Shown in pieces: positions 15,926 through 22,066 of a stretch of 39,253 bases of DNA. The stretch is from an uncultured Mycoplasmatota bacterium (lineage in GTDB: Bacteria; Bacillota_I; Bacilli_A; RF39; UBA660), in assembly GCA_900551105.1 (NCBI GenBank), contig URUT01000008.1, positions 1-39,253 of the forward strand, written 5' to 3'. The first letter of the stretch is position 1; each line of letters starts with the position of its first letter. Both the position numbers and the translations under genes were made by a program. The notes beneath the pieces were generated by a model that ran no database searches, was not told the origin of the DNA, and saw only the letters and a list, made by a program, of their open reading frames with translations.

Positions 15926-16493
15926 ATTTTTAAATAAAAGGTATATCTCTTTAGATGGTAATTATAGACTATATATGAATCATGATGGAGTTTTTAAAGA
16001 GGTAGCACCGTTTTTGCTTAGAAGAAGGAAAATAAGTAGTGATAAGCTTTTTTATAGATTAGAAGATTTACCACGTTCTTATAGAGTTAAATTTGAGGAT
16101 ATGGCGATTAGTGCTTCTGAACTTGTGGGAGCTAAAGTTGGTTCTTTTAATGGAAAAATGTATGTTTATGATGATGATAGAACTAAGGTGCTTGTTACAG
16201 AAAGTACACCACTGATGCCAATAGTTGGGAATTTTTTACCTTCTGATGGTGTTAATGCTTATACAGTAAAGATTACTAATGGTAAGTATAAGCTTGTGCC
16301 AATTTTAATATGTGTTAGTTGTCACTGGGCTGATTTGTTTTCAGGAAATACTAAGTATGGAGAAAATGTTTTTTGTTTAGCTTCTGATTTACCTAGAGAG
16401 CTTTTAGAAAAGCATATAGAAGAGATAATTACCTTGGGTGAAGTTCCAAAATTTTTGAACATGAATAAGGAAGAGTTTTCGAAAAAATTTTAG
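15915..16493 (+). CDS. hypothetical protein co-translated with the methyltransferase
   Basis: 192 residues, soluble, no membrane segment or signal. Beta-rich; notable strings are APFLLRRRKISSDK, DLPRSYRVKFEDMA and VSCHWADLFSG. I recognise no family and no catalytic signature. Its start overlaps the methyltransferase end by 11 bases (ATG 15915 is preceded by a purine-rich GGTGGGAG), so it is very likely made with it and may assist or share its substrate. No terminator is visible after it; spoVS follows 45 bases later. Confidence 0.65.
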   Translation: MEDKFLNKRYISLDGNYRLYMNHDGVFKEVAPFLLRRRKISSDKLFYRLEDLPRSYRVKFEDMAISASELVGAKVGSFNGKMYVYDDDRTKVLVTESTPLMPIVGNFLPSDGVNAYTVKITNGKYKLVPILICVSCHWADLFSGNTKYGENVFCLASDLPRELLEKHIEEIITLGEVPKFLNMNKEEFSKKF

Positions 16494-16538
16494 TATATTT
16501 TGTATTAGAAATCATATATTTTACTGGAGGAAATAAAT

Positions 16539-16799
16539 ATGGAAATATTGAAAGTATCTAGTAAAAGTAACCCTAGTAAGGTAGCTGGGGCAATAGCAAA
16601 TGTTTTTAGAGATGAAGGGATAGTAGAGATTCAGACGATAGGTGCTGGTAGTTTAAATCAAGCAATAAAAGCAGTAGCAATAGCTAGAGGATTTGTAGCT
16701 CCTAGTGGAAAGAATTTAGTTATTATACCGGCTTTTTCAGATATATCTATTGATGGAACTTTAAAAACAGCTATTAAGTTAATTGTTGAGGCTAAATAG
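16539..16799 (+). CDS. spoVS: stage V sporulation protein S
   Basis: 86 residues, exactly the family length. SpoVS is a small Alba-like nucleic-acid-binding regulator required around coat assembly and septum stages in Bacillus sporulation. The sequence is typical: MEILKVSSKSNPSKVAGAIA, EIQTIGAGSLNQAIKAVAIA, RGFVAPSGKNLVIIPAFSDI and a closing DGTLKTAIKLIVEAK. ATG 16539 follows TGGAGG at eight bases. The short AT-rich gap upstream has CATATATT at 16513-16520, which may be a -10 element, but the class of promoter is uncertain. A terminator overlaps its stop. It is good evidence for a sporulating lineage, although SpoVS also occurs in some non-sporulators. Confidence 0.96.
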   Translation: MEILKVSSKSNPSKVAGAIANVFRDEGIVEIQTIGAGSLNQAIKAVAIARGFVAPSGKNLVIIPAFSDISIDGTLKTAIKLIVEAK

Positions 16800-16809
16800 C
16801 CTTTTTTTT
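16789..16809 (+). terminator. intrinsic terminator overlapping the spoVS stop
   Basis: AGGCT (16789-16793) and AGCCT (16798-16802) pair around AAAT, followed by T-run. The TAG stop (16797-16799) is inside. Confidence 0.75.
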
Positions 16810-16862
16810 ATTTTCTTTTTTTAATATAATTATGTTGTATTAAGAGAAAGGTTTGATTAGAT

Positions 16863-17342
16863 TTGGAAATTAAAAAAGTAAAGTTAACTAAAGATAATTT
16901 GTGTAAGATAAAAGAGGTGGATGATACTTTTTATAAGAGTGATAATTTGAATTTAGATTGGTATTTGGAAAGATATGAAGATAAAGATGGAACTGTGCTG
17001 TTGCTAGATGAGGATAAGTGTGTTGGTTATATTGTTTCAGTACCTATTAGAAAAGAGTTATATGATGCGATTACTAATGGAGTTATTGTTAATGATGTAC
17101 AGGTTAATCCTAAGATGTTTATTAATAATTCTTTATATTATTATGTTGTATCATGTGTGGTATTAAATGATTATAAGTCGCATGGCTATGGTTCTAAGAT
17201 GCTAGAGATGATACTTTGTGAGAAAAAGAGGTACTGTGCTTTAACTGTTTCTGATGGTGGATATCATTTGGCAAAAAAGTATATGGATTTTAAAATGAAT
17301 GTTTATGAGAATATTAATGTTTTCATAAAGAATAATGGGTGA
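16863..17342 (+). CDS. GNAT-family N-acetyltransferase
   Basis: 159 residues. The acetyl-CoA binding motif is visible as VVLNDYKSHGYGSKMLEMIL (the Q/R-x-x-G-x-G/A signature in the form SHGYGS), preceded by strand YYYVVSCVV, and followed by the last strand pair YCALTV and KKYMDFKMNVYENI. The substrate is unknown. The start is TTG 16863, eleven bases after GAAAGG; no better ATG lies in the frame near the N terminus. TATAAT at 16825-16830 may be its -10. It ends seven bases before cutA and is probably co-transcribed with it. Confidence 0.8.
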   Translation: MEIKKVKLTKDNLCKIKEVDDTFYKSDNLNLDWYLERYEDKDGTVLLLDEDKCVGYIVSVPIRKELYDAITNGVIVNDVQVNPKMFINNSLYYYVVSCVVLNDYKSHGYGSKMLEMILCEKKRYCALTVSDGGYHLAKKYMDFKMNVYENINVFIKNNG

Positions 17343-17348
17343 GGTAGT

Positions 17349-17660
17349 ATGGGGAAATATATTGCTGTTAGTACGACGAGTAATAATAAAACTGTGTTAG
17401 ATAATATTTCTAAGATTTTATTAGAAAAAAGATTAGTAAGCTGCGTACAAGTATTTAATATAGATTCTACTTATTGGTGGGAGGATAATTTAGTAAATGA
17501 TAGAGAGTATTTGCTTAAAATGAAGACTAGGAAAGATTTATATAATGATGTGGAAAAAATAATTTTGGATAATCATAATTATGAACTTCCTGAGGTTATT
17601 TTTAGTGATATAGATGGGTATGATAAGTATTTAGATTGGATTGGTGAAGAGACTAGATAG
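17349..17660 (+). CDS. cutA: CutA-family divalent-ion tolerance protein
   Basis: 103 residues, the normal size. CutA forms trimers related in fold to PII; its link to copper tolerance comes from E. coli and the real role is unclear. Family residues are visible: AVSTTSNNKTVLDNISKILLEKRLVSCVQV at the start, STYWWED in the centre, KMKTRKDLYNDVEKII and the end with NYELPEVIFSDI. GAGGTAGT precedes ATG 17349. A terminator follows, so the GNAT-cutA pair is a separate unit from sufB. Confidence 0.93.
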   Translation: MGKYIAVSTTSNNKTVLDNISKILLEKRLVSCVQVFNIDSTYWWEDNLVNDREYLLKMKTRKDLYNDVEKIILDNHNYELPEVIFSDIDGYDKYLDWIGEETR

Positions 17661-17661
17661 A

Positions 17662-17707
17662 AAAAGTTATGGTTAAGGTTATTTGCTTTAATTAATGACT
17701 TTTTTTT
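17662..17707 (+). terminator. intrinsic terminator
   Basis: AAAAGTTAT (17662-17670) pairs with ATGACTTTT (17695 on, one G-T) enclosing a second short GTTAA/TTAAT pairing; a T-run follows. Confidence 0.65.
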
Positions 17708-17719
17708 ATTTTTAGTTTT

Positions 17720-17728
17720 TGCTATAAT
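17720..17728 (+). promoter_or_regulatory. extended -10 promoter of sufB
   Basis: TGCTATAAT matches the extended -10 consensus. The -35 position is only T-rich. The predicted leader is about ten bases, holding GGCGAT four bases before ATG 17745. Confidence 0.65.
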
Positions 17729-17744
17729 ATCTTTGGCGATTTTT

Positions 17745-19031
17745 ATGAAGTTAACAAAGGAATATATAAAGAAAGTATCAAATTTAAAGGGTGAGCCAAA
17801 GTGGATGCTTGATTTTCGTTTAAAATCTTTTGAGAAGTTTTTAGAACTTGATAATCCAACCTTTGGGCCAGAGATTGATTTAGATTTTGATAAGATTAAT
17901 TATTATAAAAAAATTGGTGATTTAACTGATAACTGGGATAATGTTGATAAGAGTGTTAGGCAGACCTTTAAGACATTAGGAGTTATTGATGCAGAAAATA
18001 GTTATTTGTGCGGAGTTTCTAATCAAATAGAGAGTGAAGTTTTTTATCATAATTTGAAAGACAATAATGGTGTAATTTTTTTAAGTACTGATGAAGCTTT
18101 AAAGCAGTATCCTGATTTATTTAAAGAGTATTTTAATAATTTAGTTAAGTATGATGAAAATAAGTATACAGCGTTGAATGGGGCTTTGTGGAGTGGTGGC
18201 TCATTTATTTATATACCTAAGGGTGTAAAGTTAGATAGGCCGTTACAAAGTTACTTTAGAATGGATACTATTACGATGGGACAGTTTGAAAGAACAATTA
18301 TTATTGTTGATGAAGGAGCAGAGCTTTCTTATATAGAAGGATGTACAGCGGCATCGTATTCAGAGAATTCACTTCATGCAGGGGTAGTAGAGATTTATGT
18401 TAAGAAGAATGCTAAGTGTAAGTATAGTACTATTCAAAATTGGAGTTTGGATGTTTACAATTTGGTTACTAAAAGAGCTAGTGTTTTAGATGGTGGATTT
18501 ATGCAGTGGATAGATGGTAATATTGGTAGTAAGGTGACAATGAAGTATCCATCTTGTATTTTACTTGGGGATAATGCTAGTGCAACTTCTATTAGTATTG
18601 CTTATGCAAAAGAAGGACAAAGACTTGATGCTGGTGCTAAAATGATTCATATTGGCAAGAATACTAAAAGTACGATTATTTCTAAGAGCATAGCGGCATT
18701 TGGTGGAGAAAGTAATTATAGAGGATTAGTAAAGATAGCTAATAATGCGACTGGTTCTGAGAGTTTTGTTAAGTGTGATACGATTATTTTAGATGAGATT
18801 AGTAAGAGTGATACTTTTCCAAAAAATATTGTTTTAAATGATAGTAGTACACTTGAACATGAAGCTAGTGTTTCTAAAGTAAGTGCTGATAAATTATTTT
18901 ATTTAATGAGTAAGGGATTAGATGAAAATGAAGCTAAGGAACTAATTATTATGGGATTTATTTCTGATTTTAAGAAGGAATTACCAGTAGAATATGCAGT
19001 TGAACTTAATAGATTATTAAAATCTGTTTAA
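17745..19031 (+). CDS. sufB: Fe-S cluster assembly scaffold SufB
   Basis: 428 residues, somewhat short for SufB (usually 460-470); the N terminus is trimmed. SufB builds nascent Fe-S clusters with SufC and SufD. Typical parts are GEPKWMLDFRLKSFEKF at the N terminus, WSGGSFIYIPKGVKLDRPLQSYFR, then EGAELSYIEGCTA and the beta-helix core. KCDTIIL carries the Cys aligned with E. coli SufB Cys405, and STLEHEASVSKVSADKLFYL closes the core. Start: ATG 17745, after GGCGAT; TTG 17733 upstream in frame lies before the ribosome site. sufC, sufD, sufS and sufU are absent on both sides and the gene is closed by a terminator, unlike the usual suf operon. Confidence 0.93.
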   Translation: MKLTKEYIKKVSNLKGEPKWMLDFRLKSFEKFLELDNPTFGPEIDLDFDKINYYKKIGDLTDNWDNVDKSVRQTFKTLGVIDAENSYLCGVSNQIESEVFYHNLKDNNGVIFLSTDEALKQYPDLFKEYFNNLVKYDENKYTALNGALWSGGSFIYIPKGVKLDRPLQSYFRMDTITMGQFERTIIIVDEGAELSYIEGCTAASYSENSLHAGVVEIYVKKNAKCKYSTIQNWSLDVYNLVTKRASVLDGGFMQWIDGNIGSKVTMKYPSCILLGDNASATSISIAYAKEGQRLDAGAKMIHIGKNTKSTIISKSIAAFGGESNYRGLVKIANNATGSESFVKCDTIILDEISKSDTFPKNIVLNDSSTLEHEASVSKVSADKLFYLMSKGLDENEAKELIIMGFISDFKKELPVEYAVELNRLLKSV

Positions 19032-19067
19032 AAAAGTATTAAAGTTTAAAATTTGGATACTTTTTCT
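19030..19067. terminator. intrinsic terminator
   Basis: AAAAAGTAT (19031-19039) and ATACTTTTT (19057-19065) pair perfectly; it starts at the sufB stop codon. Confidence 0.75.
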
Positions 19068-19143
19068 TACAGATTTTTTTTATTAGGTTAGATGATTTTG
19101 ATTATTGGTTTATTTTGGGGTACAGATTTTAAATTTCAGTTTT

Positions 19144-19172
19144 TTGATTATTTATTTTTACTATGTTATATA
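19144..19172 (+). promoter_or_regulatory. ssb promoter
   Basis: TTGATT (19144-19149), 17 bases, TATATA (19167-19172) preceded by TGT. AAGGAGG (19181-19187) then stands five bases before ATG 19193. Confidence 0.65.
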
Positions 19173-19192
19173 TTTGGCGAAAGGAGGAAAGT

Positions 19193-19546
19193 ATGTATAA
19201 TTTAGTTATGTTAATTGGCAGGCTTACAGCTGATCCGGAATTAGTTACAACTGATAAAGGCAAGAAGGTTTTAACCATTAATTTAGCAGTATCAAGAAAT
19301 TATAAGAATGCTGATGGTGTTTATGAAGCTGATTTTATTAGATGTAAGTTATGGGATGGAATTGCTGAAAAAACTTGTGAATACTGTCATAAGGGAGATT
19401 TAATAGCGGTACGTGGACAAATTAGAAATGAAAGTTATGAAACTGAAGATAAAGAAAAGAAATATATTACTGAAATAATTGTTGAAAGATTAAATTTTTT
19501 ATCTACTAGTAATAAAAATGACAATAAAAGTGAAGTAAAGTCATAA
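19193..19546 (+). CDS. ssb: single-stranded DNA-binding protein, short form
   Basis: 117 residues. The OB-fold is complete (about 1-103): MYNLVMLIGRLTADPELVTT, then INLAVSRNYKN, DFIRCKLWDGIAEKTCEYCHKGDLIAVRG, and YITEIIVERLNFL. It ends with a short polar tail (STSNKNDNKSEVKS) and lacks the acidic DDDIPF-type tip by which housekeeping SSB recruits partner proteins. That form resembles the competence-linked SsbB of Bacillus; comEA/comEC lie six kilobases downstream. A full-length ssb may exist elsewhere, often beside rpsF-rpsR. Start chosen for AAGGAGG; an in-frame ATG at 19163 lies inside the promoter. Confidence 0.93.
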   Translation: MYNLVMLIGRLTADPELVTTDKGKKVLTINLAVSRNYKNADGVYEADFIRCKLWDGIAEKTCEYCHKGDLIAVRGQIRNESYETEDKEKKYITEIIVERLNFLSTSNKNDNKSEVKS

Positions 19547-19564
19547 GATTTATTGGTGATAACT

Positions 19565-20335
19565 ATGAAATATTTAAAGTACTTTTTTCTATTTAGTTTT
19601 ATTTTTGTTTCGTTTTATGGAACTGATAAAGTATTAGTTTATTTAGATAATAAGAAGCCTTTAATGAAAGAGATAATGAGTGTTCAAGATAATTATTTAA
19701 CTGAACCGGTTAATGGGGTTATTAAAGATAATACGATTATTCCAGGAATATCAGGAAGAAGCGTTAATTTGAAAGCTTCGCTTGTGAAGATGGAAGATTT
19801 TGGCGATTTTAATGAGAATTTCTTAGTTTATGATGAGATTAAACCTGATATAAGTTTAAATAAGAATCTTGATAAAATAATCATAAGAGGAAACTCTAAA
19901 AAAAGAATGGTAAGTTTAGTACTTGAAGACAATAAAGATATATTAAGATATTTAGATAGTATAGATGTTGAGTATGATGTACTAGCTAATAAAGATAGTT
20001 CTTTTAGTGATAATTTAGAGTATTTGAATGGTTATCAAAATAAAGAGGATTTTAATGATTTAGAGAGTATTTTAAAGAATAAGAAGAAGAGTACTAAGAT
20101 TTGTTTACTTGATGTTAATAATTATGATTTGTGTTTGAAGAAGAAGTATTATTTAGTATTTTCTAGTTTAGCTAGTGATAATAAAATTAATGATATTTTA
20201 AGTAATATTAGTAGTGGAGAGATTATTTTGATAAAGAAATCTACTAGTTTAAGTAATATGAAATTGATTATTTCAGAGATTAATAGGCAGGATTTAAAGA
20301 TAGTTTTTCTTAGTGAGCTTATTAGTGAAAGCTAA
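19565..20335 (+). CDS. secreted or anchored protein, faint NodB-like region
   Basis: 256 residues. An N-terminal hydrophobic segment (about 5-20, KYFFLFSFIFVSFYG) is followed by a region common in exported Firmicute proteins (EPVNGVIKDNTIIPGISGRSVN). The stretch from KIIIRGNSKKRMVSLVLEDN to VEYDVLAN resembles the first strands of polysaccharide deacetylase (NodB) domains, but the catalytic Asp pair and the His-x3-His motif are absent, so it would not be an active deacetylase. This likeness is weak and by eye. Start: ATG 19565 after GGTGAT; a TTG at 19553 lies in the ribosome site. It begins 18 bases after ssb and is probably co-transcribed. Confidence 0.6.
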   Translation: MKYLKYFFLFSFIFVSFYGTDKVLVYLDNKKPLMKEIMSVQDNYLTEPVNGVIKDNTIIPGISGRSVNLKASLVKMEDFGDFNENFLVYDEIKPDISLNKNLDKIIIRGNSKKRMVSLVLEDNKDILRYLDSIDVEYDVLANKDSSFSDNLEYLNGYQNKEDFNDLESILKNKKKSTKICLLDVNNYDLCLKKKYYLVFSSLASDNKINDILSNISSGEIILIKKSTSLSNMKLIISEINRQDLKIVFLSELISES

Positions 20336-20341
20336 AAAAAC

Positions 20342-20371
20342 TTTACAATTAGAAATTATGTGTGTTATAAT
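20342..20371 (+). promoter_or_regulatory. promoter of the rimP-nusA-infB operon
   Basis: TTTACA (20342-20347), 18 bases, TATAAT (20366-20371) preceded by TGT, an extended -10. Transcription would start near 20378, just before the leader hairpin. Confidence 0.8.
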
Positions 20372-20385
20372 ATTCTTGCAGATTT

Positions 20386-20413
20386 AAGTGGGACATAAAA
20401 CTCCCACTTTTAT
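20386..20413 (+). promoter_or_regulatory. leader hairpin, attenuator candidate before rimP
   Basis: AAGTGGGA (20386-20393) and TCCCACTT (20402-20409) pair perfectly around an eight-base loop; the T-tract is short and broken (TTTTATTAATATT). Such strong-stem, weak-tract sites are the type that depends on NusA, and nusA lies in this operon. Autoregulation is inference. Confidence 0.6.
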
Positions 20414-20431
20414 TAATATTTAAGGAGGTTT

Positions 20432-20683
20432 ATGCAAGCAAAATTAGATGAAATTAAAAATATAGTTGCTGATGCAATGGCTAAAGAAGATATTATTGTT
20501 TGTGATGTTTCTTTTGTTAAGGAAAATAATTATAATTTTTTAAAGATTACTTTAGATAAAGTTAATGGTATTGATTTAGATACAATTGTTAAAGCAACTA
20601 ATATTATTAATCCACTTTTGGATGAGTGTGATCCGATTGATGAGGAGTATATATTAGATATATCAAGCAAGGAGAGAGGTTAA
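20432..20683 (+). CDS. rimP: RimP, N-terminal domain only
   Basis: 83 residues against about 150 in the usual protein. RimP helps mature the 30S subunit. The sequence covers the alpha-beta N domain: MQAKLDEIKNIVADAMAKED, VCDVSFVKENNYNFLKITLD, GIDLDTIVKATNIINPLLDE, and ends at EEYILDISSKERG, which corresponds to the conserved SSPG-x-R segment just before the C-terminal SH3-like domain. That second domain, which in other bacteria contacts ribosomal protein uS12, is missing. Only four bases separate the stop from nusA, so there is no room for a frameshifted remainder. AAGGAGG lies before ATG 20432. It opens the operon. Confidence 0.85.
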   Translation: MQAKLDEIKNIVADAMAKEDIIVCDVSFVKENNYNFLKITLDKVNGIDLDTIVKATNIINPLLDECDPIDEEYILDISSKERG

Positions 20684-20687
20684 ATAA

Positions 20688-21806
20688 ATGGATGGTAAAG
20701 AGTTTATAAAAGCTGTTAAAAGCATTATAGCTGAAAAAGGAATAAGCGAAGATATTGTTTTTGATGCAATGGAACAAGCTTTAATTACTGCTTATAAGAA
20801 GAATTTTAATTCTAAGACTAATGTTAAGGTTGTTATTAATAGAGAAACTGGTGATATTAAAGTATTTTCTTATTTAGTTGTTGTAGATGATTATATTGAT
20901 GGTGAAGAAGTAGTAGATGAAGAAGGAAATGTTACATATACTGAACCAGAGATAAATGAAGATGCACAAATTTTGTTAGAAGATGCGCAAAAGTTAGTTC
21001 CGGGAATTAGTGTTGGAGAAACTATTGAAGAAGAGGTTACACCTCATGATTTTGGTAGAGTTGCTGCTTCTACGGCTAAACAAGTTTTAACACAAAAAAT
21101 TCGTGAAGCTGAAAGAAATAGTATTATTGAAGAATTTAGTGGAAAGCAAGATGAATTAATGGTTGGAATGTTAGCAATGGAAGATGCTAAAAACTATTAT
21201 GTAGATTTAGGTAGAACGAGAGGAATTTTACCAAAGTCAGAAATGATACCTGGTGAAGAGGTTAAAATGGGTAGTAGTATCAAAGTATATTTAGAAAAAA
21301 TAGAAGCTACTACAAAGGGACCACTAATTTTATGTTCTAGAAAGAATAATGGTTTTGTTAAAAGATTATTTGAAAGTGAAATTCCCGAGTTTCAAGATGG
21401 AACTTTAGTATTATTTAATGTAGCAAGAGAGCCAGGAGTTAGAAGTAAGGTTGCAGTATATTCTACAAATGATAAAATAGATCCTATTGGAACTTGTATT
21501 GGTGAAAGAGGTTCTAGAATTGCTAGTATTTTAGCTGAACTTAATGGAGAAAAAGTTGATTTAATTAAGTATGATGAAGATGAAAGTACTTTTATAGCTA
21601 ATGCTTTATCACCAGCTAAGGATGTTATTGTAAATATTATAGATAATACTAAGACTAGAGAAGCTTTAGCAATTGTAAATGATGAGAATTTATCTCTAGC
21701 AATTGGTAAGAAGGGAATAAATATTAAGCTTGCTAGTAAACTTACTAAGTTTAGAATAAATGTTAAAACTTTAGCACAAATTACAGAGGAAGGTAATGAA
21801 AATTGA
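20688..21806 (+). CDS. nusA: transcription termination/antitermination factor NusA
   Basis: 372 residues, the usual Firmicute length without the acidic repeats of proteobacterial NusA. The N-terminal RNA polymerase-binding domain (1-125: EFIKAVKSIIAEKGIS, ALITAYKKNF) is followed by an S1 domain (about 130-205) with VDLGRTRGILPKSEMIPGE, then two KH domains with IGTCIGERGSRIASILAEL and LSLAIGKKGINIKLASKLT. It modulates pausing and termination. AGGAGAGAGG precedes ATG 20688. Its stop overlaps the ylxR start (TTGA), indicating coupling. It may control its own operon through the leader hairpin at 20386. Confidence 0.97.
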   Translation: MDGKEFIKAVKSIIAEKGISEDIVFDAMEQALITAYKKNFNSKTNVKVVINRETGDIKVFSYLVVVDDYIDGEEVVDEEGNVTYTEPEINEDAQILLEDAQKLVPGISVGETIEEEVTPHDFGRVAASTAKQVLTQKIREAERNSIIEEFSGKQDELMVGMLAMEDAKNYYVDLGRTRGILPKSEMIPGEEVKMGSSIKVYLEKIEATTKGPLILCSRKNNGFVKRLFESEIPEFQDGTLVLFNVAREPGVRSKVAVYSTNDKIDPIGTCIGERGSRIASILAELNGEKVDLIKYDEDESTFIANALSPAKDVIVNIIDNTKTREALAIVNDENLSLAIGKKGINIKLASKLTKFRINVKTLAQITEEGNEN

Positions 21807-22051
21807 AAAAAGTACCATATCGTATGTGCGTAGTAACTAGAGAAAAGTTACCTAAAAGAGATTTAATTAGAGTAGTACTTTTTGATGGTAAGATAAGTGT
21901 AGATGTTACTGGAAAACAAAATGGCAGAGGCTGTTATATGAAAAAAGATGAAGCTGTAATTGAGCTTGCTAAGAAGAATAAAGTTTTAAATAAAATTTTT
22001 GAAATGACTGTTGATGATGAGATTTATGAAGAAATAAAAAAATCTATTTAG
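21803..22051 (+). CDS. ylxR: YlxR (DUF448) RNA-binding protein
   Basis: 82 residues. Small conserved protein found between nusA and infB in most Firmicutes; known structures show an RNA-binding-like surface and the family is also reported as RnpM, an RNase P modulator. The start is typical: PYRMCVVTREKLPKRDLIRVV, followed by ISVDVTGKQNGRGCYMKKDE. TTG 21803 is the start, overlapping the nusA stop by four bases, with GGAAGGTAATG upstream. The usual next gene, ylxQ, is missing; infB follows after 15 bases. Confidence 0.92.
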   Translation: MKKVPYRMCVVTREKLPKRDLIRVVLFDGKISVDVTGKQNGRGCYMKKDEAVIELAKKNKVLNKIFEMTVDDEIYEEIKKSI

Positions 22052-22066
22052 AAAGAGGTGACTCTT

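Noticed and set aside
20432..20690. Short rimP explained as a frameshift
   Set aside because: Only four bases separate its stop from nusA, so no sequence remains for a C-terminal domain in any frame.
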